From CAZRVH01 sp964603635 (GTDB lineage Bacteria > Patescibacteriota > Gracilibacteria > Peribacterales > Peribacteraceae), in the NCBI GenBank assembly GCA_964603635.1, contig CAZRVH010000005.1, positions 1 to 64,000 of the forward strand: a stretch of DNA of 64,000 bases. Direction: 5' to 3'. This document shows positions 7,066 to 15,504 of this stretch, in pieces; within the stretch, counting starts at the first letter, position 1; each line of letters begins with the position of its first letter. Below the pieces are notes generated by a model. It saw only the letters and a list, made by a program, of their open reading frames with translations. It did no database searches and was not told where the DNA came from. The translations under genes and the position numbers were made by a program.

Positions 7066-8525
7066 GGGCAGGTGCCGGTGGTCGTTCCCGGGCGGAAAAT
7101 ATGCACGGACGTATCCGTGAGCAGGAACACGCGGTCGCGTACCGGATCGTAAAGAACGCCGCGGCCCAACGCAGAGGCATCGTAGGATGCGATCTGGGGA
7201 AGCGATGTCTTGTTGCGCATATTCACGACCTGCAACGCCTCGCGCCCGCTCTGCGCCGCAAGGAAAGCGACGCACCGCGTGGGGTCCATCCCGATGCCGA
7301 CCAGGCTTCCGCTGCCTTCGTGGTACCAGGGTCCCGGCGGGGGAACGGGGACGCCCGCGTCCTCGGTATCGAACAAGACCATCTCCTGGATGCCGCCGTT
7401 GGCCTGCGTGCCGATGAGCGCGGATGTGCCCGTGACGGCGATGCTGAGTCCGTCGGCCGTGCGGTCGCCGAGGTTGTATCCGTTGCCGGAGGCCAAAACG
7501 ATGGCTGCGGGATCGTCGAGATCGGCGACGCGCAATTCGCCCGTATCGAGACCGCTCGCGAGGTATGCCGCGGTCCCCGTGACGGCGATCGCGTTCACGG
7601 TGCCCGTGTCATCCATCCCTCCGTACAGCACGACGGACCCGCTGTTCGATACGTTAAGGGCGGTCAGCTCGTGCTCGCCCGACACGGCGCTATAGGTACT
7701 GCCGACGAGCAGCGTCGTGCCGTCGCCGCCGAACGCCAGCGCGCGGCCGCGGCCGCTGCCGGGAAGGTTGTACGACGTGACGAGGGACCCGGCCGAGAAC
7801 GACGACGGCGTCGTGATGTTATAGACCTTGAGTTCCGCGGCCGCATCGGATGTCAGCACGTAGAGCCTCTTGCCGCGGACGGCAACCGCATAGCCGGATG
7901 CGCCGAGGGAGAACGACGACGCGATGCGCGAGGGCGACGCCGTATTCGAGATATCCAGCAAATACAAACCGTTGCCTCCGCCGGAGGTGTCGCCCGTCAG
8001 GAACAAGGTATTGCCCGCGATGGCGGCGGCCGTATAGAGGGGGGTGCCGCTCGCGTAACTTGCCTCCAACGTGATGCTGCCCCAGTTCCCGATGCTTCCC
8101 GCGGTGCGCCAATCCGTCAACTCCGTCAGCAGCGCGGCCGTTCCCGCCCGGTTGATGCCGCGCTTCCACGTCGCCTGCCCCGTCAGCTGCATCCATCCCG
8201 AAGCGAGTGAAGAAACCGACACCTTCATCCTGTAATTTCCCGTCGTCGTTCCTGTTCCGGCGTACGCCCATGTCGATCCGCCCAGCGCGATTCCATGCGC
8301 CCCGGTGGTGACGGAGGAAAAGCTTCCGTCACGGATGGACCGCGACGCTTCCAGGGTTTTTTGCGCGAAGAGCACGCCCCGGACGCGGTCGCCCGCGTTG
8401 ATGGATCCTTCCTGCCCCTTCAGAAGACTGACGCCGACCGCCGTGAGGAAGAAGGAGAAAACGGCGATGCCGAGAAGGGCCTCGAGGAGGAGGGAACCCC
8501 GATGGGAATGGAAACGGCTCCGCAT
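7062..8525 (-). CDS. Minor pilin with C-terminal beta-propeller-like repeats
   Basis: A 487-residue protein. The N terminus (from 8525) is a prepilin-like leader and helix, HRGSLLLEALLGIAVFSFFLTAVGVSLL. From about residue 160 to the end are repeated units of the LVIVD/propeller type: alternating GNTLFLTGD, GKRLYVLTSD, GTALLVGS and TAAYLASG strands with DISNT/NVSNS turns. A surface-exposed propeller on a pilin stalk suggests an adhesive or ligand-binding pilus tip, comparable in concept to PilY1 but unrelated in order. The ORF is open further upstream (to 8603), but 8525 fits the pilin leader best. First gene of the coupled triplet 8525-6017. Confidence 0.85.
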   Translation of the reverse strand: MRSRFHSHRGSLLLEALLGIAVFSFFLTAVGVSLLKGQEGSINAGDRVRGVLFAQKTLEASRSIRDGSFSSVTTGAHGIALGGSTWAYAGTGTTTGNYRMKVSVSSLASGWMQLTGQATWKRGINRAGTAALLTELTDWRTAGSIGNWGSITLEASYASGTPLYTAAAIAGNTLFLTGDTSGGGNGLYLLDISNTASPSRIASSFSLGASGYAVAVRGKRLYVLTSDAAAELKVYNITTPSSFSAGSLVTSYNLPGSGRGRALAFGGDGTTLLVGSTYSAVSGEHELTALNVSNSGSVVLYGGMDDTGTVNAIAVTGTAAYLASGLDTGELRVADLDDPAAIVLASGNGYNLGDRTADGLSIAVTGTSALIGTQANGGIQEMVLFDTEDAGVPVPPPGPWYHEGSGSLVGIGMDPTRCVAFLAAQSGREALQVVNMRNKTSLPQIASYDASALGRGVLYDPVRDRVFLLTDTSVHIFRPGTTTGTCP

Positions 8526-8603
8526 GAATGCGGGGATGATCGTACTACGAATAAGACGAAGGGGAAATAAGCATGCCAACATCCAATAATCAATAATCAA
8601 CAT

Positions 8604-8629
8604 CCAATGAAGGAATATTCCTTCATTGG
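8604..8629. repeat. 26-bp perfect palindrome
   Basis: CCAATGAAGGAAT followed exactly by its reverse complement, no loop. It lies between two minor-pilin genes, in a stretch rich in ATCAATAATCAACATCC-like text. With no loop it is better suited to a dimeric protein site or cruciform than a terminator. Confidence 0.85.
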
Positions 8630-8696
8630 TGATCGGTAGTTGATGATTGGAGATTCGCTCGCCACATTGAATATCTACTGCAAATCAACGATCCCA

Positions 8697-9926
8697 TCAG
8701 TTGCACCCCGCCGACGAGCCGAACGTCAGCTTCACCACGGCATCCTGGAAATCCGCGGCGGCGCAGTTCGTGCAAGAGCCCATTTCGGCGACCATCAGGA
8801 GTTCGTTCTGCTTGATGTCGATCTTTCCGTTGGCGTCCACAATGCCCTGGAGGTACGTCTTCAGGCTGGTCTGCCCCCCGTACGCGGCGGCGGACGGAGG
8901 GGTATCGCCGTCGCGCAGGATCCTCACGTGCCCCGACCCGTCGTTCGTCGCATACGTCTGGTCGTAGGTCAGCCATCCGCGCTGCTTGAAGTAGGCGCGG
9001 AAGTTGGTATTCAGCGTGGTACCGTTGGAGAAGCCGGTGACGGTGCTTGTCTCGCCTTCGTTGCCGTTGAGTTCCTCCCCATCAAACAAGCCGGACCAGT
9101 TCTTGCCCGGGCTTTTTTGATATTTGGCCGTCACCTCGATATCCGGGCCTCCGGCACCGTACGTCAACTGCGATCCGATGACGGTGTAGACGACGGACAA
9201 GCTGCTGTTCGCGGTAATGGTCCCGTTGGATGACACCGTGAACCTGTTGGAGCACGAGCCGCCGCCCGCCGACGAGGCAGCGGATGACGCCGCCGACGAA
9301 GCCGCCGAACTGGACCTGGAGCTGCTGACGGCCGAGGAGCTGACGGCGGACGATGATGCCACGCTGGAGCTGGCAACGGGACACGGGCCGTAGGAATCGC
9401 CGTGCGCCAGATGGGCAGGCAACGCGGAATCATTCACGGTCAAAGTCTGCGAATTGCCCGCCGGCTTGTGGCAAATCACGATGCTGTCGCTCTGCACCAC
9501 CGCAAGGCTTTCCTGCTTTACTTCGATGAGGATGGTGCGCTGTTCGGTATTCAGGGTGGTCAGCGTGATGGAACCCGTGGCACTGGGAGCACCGACGAGT
9601 TTGGAATACGTGATTTCCGTCGGCCCGGTGGACGTGATGGTCGAGGGCATGGGGAACGTCTCGTCATACGTCGTGTCGCGCGTTTCGTAACTCTCGCCTT
9701 TGAACAAGATACCCGCGGGTATGTAGAACCCCCACGGCGAATCCATCTCCCCCGCCTGCGCCTTCAGCCTGGCGCGCGCCAACCCCTGCGTCACTTGTTC
9801 GGTGGAAGAATCCAAATCGCTGCGGATCTGGAAATCGCGGTACATCGGGATCGATACGCCTCCGACCATTCCCAAAATGGAAATGACGAGCATAACTTCC
9901 AAGAGAACGAATCCGCGACGCGGCAT
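8697..9926 (-). CDS. Minor pilin with Ser/Ala-rich hinge
   Basis: A 409-residue pseudopilin. Start 9926 gives leader MPRRG followed by FVLLEVMLVISILGMVGGVSIP, the correct prepilin site with Glu at +5. Residues about 20-190 form a GspH-like domain. Then comes a low-complexity hinge made almost only of Ser, Ala and Val (about 205-250), followed by a second domain of about 160 residues with C-terminal Cys pairs (GSCTNCAAADFQ...SAGCN). The hinge suggests a presented tip domain. Encoded between pilC and the other minor pilins. Confidence 0.88.
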   Translation of the reverse strand: MPRRGFVLLEVMLVISILGMVGGVSIPMYRDFQIRSDLDSSTEQVTQGLARARLKAQAGEMDSPWGFYIPAGILFKGESYETRDTTYDETFPMPSTITSTGPTEITYSKLVGAPSATGSITLTTLNTEQRTILIEVKQESLAVVQSDSIVICHKPAGNSQTLTVNDSALPAHLAHGDSYGPCPVASSSVASSSAVSSSAVSSSRSSSAASSAASSAASSAGGGSCSNRFTVSSNGTITANSSLSVVYTVIGSQLTYGAGGPDIEVTAKYQKSPGKNWSGLFDGEELNGNEGETSTVTGFSNGTTLNTNFRAYFKQRGWLTYDQTYATNDGSGHVRILRDGDTPPSAAAYGGQTSLKTYLQGIVDANGKIDIKQNELLMVAEMGSCTNCAAADFQDAVVKLTFGSSAGCN

Positions 9927-9995
9927 GAGGGAGCGGGAAAGGACGCTTCCAGTGTATCTTCGCCGCCTTGCGATGCACGGCAAACAGGCTTGACT

Positions 9996-10108
9996 GATGT
10001 TTGGTTTTTAATGATGAATAAGAAAAGAGGATCGGGAGTAGGGTTTGGATTAGGGTGTGGAATTATTATTTCTTCTTTCCCTACTCCTCATCCTAACCCT
10101 CAAACATC
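9996..10108. repeat. Imperfect inverted repeat between pilC and minor pilin
   Basis: GATGTTTGG (9996-10004) pairs with the CAAACATC arm at 10101-10108. Inside it a GGGAGTAGGG/CCCTACTCC pair frames an AT-rich loop. It overlaps the pilC stop codon at 10107. It may act as a terminator or mRNA-processing hairpin; no T-run is present. Confidence 0.5.
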
Positions 10109-12254
10109 ATCGTCCCACGCTGCCTACGATTCCGTAGATCGGCACGATGATCGCGAACGCGATGGTCCCCACGAGCCCTCCGATGAACAGCAGGATCATC
10201 GGTTCCAGCACCACCGGCAGCTTCTGCGCCGTTTCGCTCGCTTTCTTGTCGTAGATATCGGCCACCTTCAGCATGATATCGGCCAAAGAACCTGACTTTT
10301 CGCCCGTCACGACCAGCTGCTGGACCGACGGAGGCAGCAATTTGTCACTTCCCTTGATGCTCTGGAAGCTCTTCGAGAAGGAATCGCCGATGGTGATGTG
10401 CTCCAGCATGCGCACGTACAGGTTGCGGTACGCGACGATGGGGGTGACTTCGATGAGCGACTGGACGGACTCGATGACCGGTACGCCTGCCTTCAGGAGA
10501 CCTCCGAGGATCACCCCGAAGCGCGCGATGGTCGCTTCGCGGGCCAATATCCCCACGCCCGGGATGCGGAACATGATCCACTGAAAGACGACCTTGAGAC
10601 GCGTCGTCTTGTTGAGGATCATAAGAACGAAGGCACCGACGAGGAATCCCGGCACCGCCACGGTTCCGTAACTGCTGAAGAAGTTCGTGAACGCGATCAC
10701 CGCGCGGGTGACGAAGGGGAGGGGCACCCCGAGCGAGTACAGCACGCCGATGAGGTTCGGAAGGACGAACCATCCGAGTCCGATGACGAGGATGAACATG
10801 ATCGTCATCACGATGCTCGGATAGATCATGGCCATCTTCACCTTTCCCTTCAGTTCGTGGTCCTTCTCTTCCTGCTGGGCCAGGTATCCCATGTTTTCCG
10901 CCAGGCTTCCGGACTCCTCGCCGATGCGCACGAGCGCGATGGCATGGAGCGAGAAGAAGTGGCGGTCATCCATGGCGCGCCAAAAGGAACTTCCGTTTTC
11001 GACGGATGCCAGGATCTGCTGCAAGAGCTTCTTCATCGACTTATTGCGCGTCTCCAAGAGAATGGTATGCAACGCGTCCAGAAGCGGAAGACCCGCGTTG
11101 AGCATCATCGCCATGTTCTGGATGAACATCATGCGCTCCCTGCCCAGCCCCATGTAATTCAAGGACGCGAAGTAGTTTGAAAGCGCGCTCGATTTCTTTT
11201 GGATGACGATCTTCGGAACCGGCTTTTGCCCCTCTTTCTTCTCCTCCTTCTTTTCCCCGGCAACGGGCGCGGGAGGCTCTTCCTTGCGGATGGGCGCCGG
11301 TTCGTCCTTCTTCTTTTCAAGGGGAGGAAGGATGCGTGACTGGGTTGCCGGGGCGGGCGCAGAAGGCGAGGCGGGCGCATCGGATGCGAAAGATGCAAGC
11401 GTGGATGCTGGTTCGGCGGATTCTTGCTTCACCGGCTCCTGCATATCGGACCGCGTGCCGACGGGGTCGTTGACGTTCTTGCTTTGCACGCGCTGCAGGA
11501 AGGTATCGTTCGCCATTTCCTCTTTCGTCATGGGCTTGGCGACGGGAACCACTTTCTGATTCTTCATGAAAGAAGGCATCTCCACCGGCTGGGAGAGGCG
11601 CTCCTTGATGAGACTCCATGCATTCCATTTTTTAGACGCATGGTCGCTCCTATGCAGCTTCACTTTCTGCATCCATCCGTCTTCGTTTTCGATGGCGGCG
11701 GTCTTGGCGGCGATCTCAGCCTTCGTTTCCGCCGCGCGTTTCTCGGGATCGATGATCCTCCCGACAGGCGCGCCACTCACATCAACGGGGGTGCTTTCCT
11801 GCTGCGGCGAAACGGCAGGAAGGGGCTGCATCATCGGGCGCTCCTTATTCATGAAGAATCGCGGAAGAGTTATGGGGCGGGACAGACGGCTCTTCCAACG
11901 AGTCCATATACCGGGGCCTGTCGCTTTCTTTGCCTCCTTCAAGTTCGTGCTGTTTACGGGAAGCGACACGGAGGGCGCGGCAACTGTTTCCGAATCATCC
12001 GACATGCGCCGTCCCTGATCCGTCATATCCAAAGCGACCGTTCCTTTTCCCATCTCCCTTTTCCCATCTCCCTCGTCATTCGCAGTCGCATAGATCTGCA
12101 CATGCGTATTCTTTGCGGCCGTCGTCCCGGCCCTCTTGTGCGAATAATGATAGTGGGTGTGATTGCGCTTCTTCGACTTCAAAGAAGGAAGCGTCACGGG
12201 ACACTGCAGGAACGCGATTGCCTGGGAGAGGCCGTTACTCAGCGCTTTCTTCAT
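10107..12254 (-). CDS. pilC: Type IV pilus inner-membrane platform protein PilC with long N-terminal extension
   Basis: 715 residues, against about 400 for PilC/GspF. The last 340 residues hold two T2SSF domains (NMAMMLNAGLPLLDALHTIL... and FGVILGGLLKAGVPVIESVQSLIEV...VVTGEKSGSLADIML) and the membrane segments, ending with the conserved LEPMILLFIGGLVGTIAFAIIVPIY. The first 380 residues are an unusual extension, rich in Lys, Pro, Glu and Ala, with three copies of a short motif of pattern LS(Q/R)(P)...(L/M)PxF/L. The gene starts inside pilB (20-bp overlap), so expression is coupled. PilC connects the PilB motor to the pilus in the cytoplasmic membrane. The extension could contact PilB or the response regulator, which is inference. 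Confidence 0.93.
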   Translation of the reverse strand: MKKALSNGLSQAIAFLQCPVTLPSLKSKKRNHTHYHYSHKRAGTTAAKNTHVQIYATANDEGDGKREMGKGTVALDMTDQGRRMSDDSETVAAPSVSLPVNSTNLKEAKKATGPGIWTRWKSRLSRPITLPRFFMNKERPMMQPLPAVSPQQESTPVDVSGAPVGRIIDPEKRAAETKAEIAAKTAAIENEDGWMQKVKLHRSDHASKKWNAWSLIKERLSQPVEMPSFMKNQKVVPVAKPMTKEEMANDTFLQRVQSKNVNDPVGTRSDMQEPVKQESAEPASTLASFASDAPASPSAPAPATQSRILPPLEKKKDEPAPIRKEEPPAPVAGEKKEEKKEGQKPVPKIVIQKKSSALSNYFASLNYMGLGRERMMFIQNMAMMLNAGLPLLDALHTILLETRNKSMKKLLQQILASVENGSSFWRAMDDRHFFSLHAIALVRIGEESGSLAENMGYLAQQEEKDHELKGKVKMAMIYPSIVMTIMFILVIGLGWFVLPNLIGVLYSLGVPLPFVTRAVIAFTNFFSSYGTVAVPGFLVGAFVLMILNKTTRLKVVFQWIMFRIPGVGILAREATIARFGVILGGLLKAGVPVIESVQSLIEVTPIVAYRNLYVRMLEHITIGDSFSKSFQSIKGSDKLLPPSVQQLVVTGEKSGSLADIMLKVADIYDKKASETAQKLPVVLEPMILLFIGGLVGTIAFAIIVPIYGIVGSVGR

Positions 12255-14046
12255 GGGTTTTGGCAGAGGGATGTTCGGGAGGAGTGGCGACGCGCAACAG
12301 TTCCTCGATGGTCGTGGTACCGCCAAGCACCTTCTTGAATCCGTCCTCGAAGATGGATTCCATATTCTCCTTGCGGGCCTCGGCTTCGATTTCCGCGCTC
12401 GACTTGCGGGCGACGATCAGCTTCTCGATCTCCGGCGTGATGACGAGGAGTTCGTGGATGGCGATGCGCCCCTGGAACCCGATGCCTCCGCAGGCTTCGC
12501 ACCCCTTGCCCTTGTAGAGAAGGATCTGGCCTTTGGTACCGAAGAACTTGTCCGCGTTCTTGAAGAGCTTTCCCGCTTCCTCCGGCGTCACGTTGTACGT
12601 GTAGCGGCAGCGCGGGCAGATGCGGCGCACGAGGCGCTGGGCGATGACGACTTCCAGGGTGGATGCGAGCAAGAACGGCTCGACGCCCATTTCCAGGAGA
12701 CGCGGAATGGAGGTGGCCGCGTCGTTGGCGTGGAGGGTCGAGAAGAGGAGGTGTCCCGTAAGCGCCGCGTTCACGGCGATGGATGCGGTTTCACCGTCGC
12801 GGATTTCCCCGACGAGGATGATGTTCGGATCCTGACGCATGAGGGCGCGCAGCCCCTGTGCGAACGTGAGGTTCGTTTCCGGATTCACCTGGATGTGGTT
12901 GATGCCCTGCACCTTGTATTCCACCGGGTCCTCGATGGTGCTGATGTTCACGTCCGGGTGGTTGCGCAGTTTGAGCAAGGCGTAGAGCGTCGTCGATTTT
13001 CCCGATCCGGTCGGACCGGTGGTGAGGATCATGCCGAAGGGCTTGCGAGACGCGGCCTCCAGCTGTTTCCTGTGCTCCTCGGTAAACCCGAGATCCGACA
13101 GGGTGAGCGAGCGAACGTATTCGGAGAGGAGACGCATGACGATCTTTTCCCCGTCGACGATGGGGACGATGGAGACGCGGATATCCATGGTGCCGCCGTT
13201 TCCCGTGTCGTAGCGGATGGCTCCGTCCTGGGCGCAATGATGTTCGTCGATATGAAGGTTGGATGCGATCTTGATGCGGTTCACCACGCCTTCGTAATAC
13301 TCGCGGGGAATGCGGCCGGCCTCATGCAAAACGCCGTCCACGCGGAAACGCACGACGACGATTTTCTCCTGCGGCTCCATGTGGATGTCGGATGCGCGCA
13401 GCTGGATGGCATCGTTGAAAATTTCCTCCAGGATTTCCGGCGCCACCTTGCGGTTCGCGTCGATGATCGCCTGGAAACGCGTGGCAAGGGGCTTCCTGTA
13501 ATGCACGAAGAATCCCTCGATGGACTTGCGCGACGCGTAGACCAATTCAAGCTTCCCCGCGAATTTCGTACGATCGGGCTTCTTGTCCTTGCCGCCGAAT
13601 CCGAAACGGCCGGCAGCGGCCGACTTGCGCGACGTCTGCTTGTTCTCGTCGGTCTCGGTCTCCGGAAACAGGGAAATCTCCTGCCCCAGGTTCATGCGGA
13701 CCGCCTCTTCCAAAAGCGCGTTCGTCGGATCGGACGTGGCGACGGTCACCGTCTCCCCGTCCTTTTTCACCACCACCGCGTTGTAGGTGCGCGCGATGTC
13801 TTCCGGCAGCAGCGAGACCATCTCCGCGTTCGGCGGATTCTTGTCCACGTCGTAGTACGACATGTGATAGTGCTCCGCGATGGCGCTTTCGTACAATTCC
13901 TGGCTCATAAGATCCAATTCCACGAGCGCATCCTTCAGCGAAACGCCGTGGCTTTTGGCCTGCCCTTCGGCTTTCTTGAGGTCTTCCTCGGACACGTAGC
14001 TGAGGTCCAGGAGGATTTTGCCGAGGTCGATATCGGTGAGTGCCAT
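12235..14046 (-). CDS. pilB: Type IV pilus assembly ATPase
   Basis: 603 residues, PilB/GspE family. N-terminal MshEN-like domain (about 1-150), then the ATPase with Walker A GPTGSGKST near residue 343, Asp box, Walker B ILVGEIRDGETA, His box (LHANDAA), and a tetracysteine zinc site (CPRC...CEACGG) near 480-525. It drives pilin polymerisation from the cytoplasmic side of the membrane, using PilC as platform. It begins 8 bp after the response-regulator gene and overlaps pilC, so the three form one operon. The motifs are complete. No PilT-like gene is present in the window. Confidence 0.96.
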   Translation of the reverse strand: MALTDIDLGKILLDLSYVSEEDLKKAEGQAKSHGVSLKDALVELDLMSQELYESAIAEHYHMSYYDVDKNPPNAEMVSLLPEDIARTYNAVVVKKDGETVTVATSDPTNALLEEAVRMNLGQEISLFPETETDENKQTSRKSAAAGRFGFGGKDKKPDRTKFAGKLELVYASRKSIEGFFVHYRKPLATRFQAIIDANRKVAPEILEEIFNDAIQLRASDIHMEPQEKIVVVRFRVDGVLHEAGRIPREYYEGVVNRIKIASNLHIDEHHCAQDGAIRYDTGNGGTMDIRVSIVPIVDGEKIVMRLLSEYVRSLTLSDLGFTEEHRKQLEAASRKPFGMILTTGPTGSGKSTTLYALLKLRNHPDVNISTIEDPVEYKVQGINHIQVNPETNLTFAQGLRALMRQDPNIILVGEIRDGETASIAVNAALTGHLLFSTLHANDAATSIPRLLEMGVEPFLLASTLEVVIAQRLVRRICPRCRYTYNVTPEEAGKLFKNADKFFGTKGQILLYKGKGCEACGGIGFQGRIAIHELLVITPEIEKLIVARKSSAEIEAEARKENMESIFEDGFKKVLGGTTTIEELLRVATPPEHPSAKTHEESAE

Positions 14047-14053
14047 AGGATTG

Positions 14054-14455
14054 TCAGATGGAAGATTTCACGACTTTGACGATGTCCGCGAGGGGGACGT
14101 TGGACTTCACGAGGTAGTCCTTCGCGCCGAAATCGGAGGCTTTTTTGCGGTCTTCGTCCTGGCCCAGGTTACTGAGCACGATGACGACCGGCTTCTTCGG
14201 CTGGTCCTTGATGGCTTCCAGAATGGCGAAACCGTCCACTTCCGGAAGGATGAGGTCGAGCAAAATCAAATCGTACTTTCCGCTCTTCGCCTCCTCCAAT
14301 CCTTCGCGGCCGGTCGACGCGACCTTCGTCTCATAGCCTTCGTGCGTCATTTTCAATTCCAACGCATGTGCCAACGGACGCTCGTCCTCGACGATCAGGA
14401 TTTTCTTCTTTCCGGATGCCGCTGGGGGAGTGATTTTTTCGTCTTCTTTTGGCAT
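14054..14455 (-). CDS. Single-domain response regulator (CheY-like)
   Basis: 133 residues. After a short Pro-rich tail of 18 residues comes one receiver domain: KKKILIVEDERPL with the acidic pocket, phospho-acceptor Asp in YDLILLDLILPEVDG, Ser in VIVLSNL and Lys in GAKDYLVKS. There is no output domain. Start 14455 is preferred because upstream codons look non-coding and a TGCTATACT box (14481-14489) lies 25 nt upstream. As first gene of the pilB-pilC operon it probably controls pilus motor activity by protein contact, with the histidine kinase at 3033-5225 as a plausible partner. Confidence 0.93.
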   Translation of the reverse strand: MPKEDEKITPPAASGKKKILIVEDERPLAHALELKMTHEGYETKVASTGREGLEEAKSGKYDLILLDLILPEVDGFAILEAIKDQPKKPVVIVLSNLGQDEDRKKASDFGAKDYLVKSNVPLADIVKVVKSSI

Positions 14456-14547
14456 GTGGATGCGATTTGTATTTCCCTTAAGTATAGCAAAAATAGCGAT
14501 TTCGCACAAGGGACGCATATACAAGGTTTATAGGACGATTGGGCATG

Positions 14548-14573
14548 AAAAAACCCCGATCATCGATCGGGGC
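14548..14573 (-). terminator. Intrinsic terminator, minus strand
   Basis: Minus strand CCCCGATC-GATGATCGGGG type hairpin followed by T6. It ends the transcript of the 14597-14740 gene. Confidence 0.85.
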
Positions 14574-14596
14574 AACGGTCTTTCGCCTTTCGCAGG

Positions 14597-14740
14597 TCAG
14601 GGCCGCGCAAACCGCGCGGCAGCCTCTTCCTGCGAGGAGCTGCGGCATCCGGACTGCCAGACGGCGCACATCTGGCCGCCGAGCATAACCACATACAGAA
14701 TCACCATCGGGATTGCTATGAGCATGCGATACCCCTTCAT
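14597..14740 (-). CDS. Small single-pass membrane protein (47 aa)
   Basis: MKGYRMLIAIPMVILYVVML followed by GGQMCAVWQSGCRSSSQEEAAARFARP: one hydrophobic helix and a short Cys-containing tail, no lipobox. The start at 14740 is supported by one of the few clear Shine-Dalgarno sites here (AAGGAG, 6 nt before ATG). It has its own terminator. Function unknown. Confidence 0.7.
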   Translation of the reverse strand: MKGYRMLIAIPMVILYVVMLGGQMCAVWQSGCRSSSQEEAAARFARP

Positions 14741-14881
14741 GACCGGCTCCTTACGTACGAAACGAGGAAAGGAAAAAGAACCGCTTACAGTGAATAACGG
14801 AGGATATACGGTGTCAAATCCGATTCTCTTTTCGTCGGGCAGCGATGCATTGCGGAGAAGGGGTAAAATCAAGCGATGATT

Positions 14882-14912
14882 AAAAAAGCCTTGTCCCGAG
14901 GTGGGACAAGGC
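14882..14912 (-). terminator. Intrinsic terminator of the lipoprotein gene
   Basis: Minus strand GCCTTGTCCCACCTCGGGAC with the 3' arm AAGGC, then T6. It lies 25 bp after the stop at 14938. Confidence 0.88.
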
Positions 14913-14937
14913 GTTCCGTGCCGAAGCACGAAAGGTT

Positions 14938-15309
14938 TCAATCGGCGCTATCTACGCGCCAAAGGCTGCGATCAGCTAGTACGTACTCGCGACCGTTGAC
15001 CATATAAATGCCATCGCGTCGCTCGATGCGCAGAACATCCCCGAGTCGAGAAGTACTCTCGTACCCGTTGAGGAAGGTCCTCACCACCAGTGGCTCGGCG
15101 GCGGCCCGATCCAGTCGCTCCGGCGTTGTACCGGCAGGAAGATCGATGCGTACCGGCGTGCGCCGCTCTTGCTTCGCGTACTCACTCAGCTGAGCGTCGC
15201 GCATGCGACGTTCCTCGTTCGTCATCTGGCGTCCCGGCAATGAAAATCGCGACTCGCAACCAGCGACGAACAGAATCATGCACACAAGCAACAAAGATAG
15301 GCGAACCAT
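14938..15309 (-). CDS. Small putative lipoprotein
   Basis: 123 residues. Signal peptide MVRLSLLLVCMILFVAGC ends in lipobox VAGC, so the mature N-terminal Cys would be lipidated. The remainder is charged, with a C-terminal Arg-rich beta-type segment (YMVNGREYVLADRSLWRVD). A GGAG Shine-Dalgarno site lies 8 nt before ATG 15309. It has its own TTGACA promoter (15367-15394) and terminator, so it is a one-gene unit. It sits directly behind the recR 3'-end copy (15421-15471) and is a likely accessory gene. Function unknown. Confidence 0.8.
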   Translation of the reverse strand: MVRLSLLLVCMILFVAGCESRFSLPGRQMTNEERRMRDAQLSEYAKQERRTPVRIDLPAGTTPERLDRAAAEPLVVRTFLNGYESTSRLGDVLRIERRDGIYMVNGREYVLADRSLWRVDSAD

Positions 15310-15366
15310 GGCTATTGCTCCGAAAACGAAAAGGTGAATGAACAGACAGAATGAAACCTAATATTT

Positions 15367-15394
15367 ATATTACAATATTATAAATATATGTCAA
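15367..15394 (-). promoter_or_regulatory. TTGACA-type promoter of the lipoprotein gene
   Basis: TTGACA (15389-15394), 16-nt A/T-dominated spacer, TAATAT (15367-15372); leader of about 50 nt with a GGAG site. Confidence 0.7.
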
Positions 15395-15420
15395 TAGATT
15401 CGAATCTGACAATAATTACA

Positions 15421-15471
15421 TTATAAGGACCTTCTTCCCGCCAATGCCTCGCGCAACGTCACTTGGTCCGC
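15421..15471 (-). pseudogene. Duplicate of the recR 3' end (last 16 codons and stop)
   Basis: Read on the minus strand it encodes ADQVTLREALAGRRSL and TAA. The true recR C terminus is ADQVTLREALAGRRQL and TAA. Of 17 codons, eight differ synonymously and only one changes the residue (Q to S), about 73% nucleotide identity over 51 bp. Such a pattern arises under coding selection, so the fragment looks like the 3' end of another organism's recR rather than a decayed local duplicate. It lies 33 bp downstream of the recR stop. Confidence 0.85.
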
Positions 15472-15497
15472 TTTCTCGCTGTCGCTCGAAATGACAG
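15471..15497. repeat. Dispersed-repeat arm between recR and its 3'-end copy
   Basis: GTCGCTCGAAATGACAG text resembles arms of the dispersed GTCAT...GAGC palindrome family seen at 17678, 37167 and 62742. Confidence 0.4.
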
Positions 15498-15504
15498 TTT
15501 CTAT

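Noticed and set aside
12163..14079. 638-codon plus-strand frame
   Set aside because: Antisense to pilB, whose ATPase motifs are intact.
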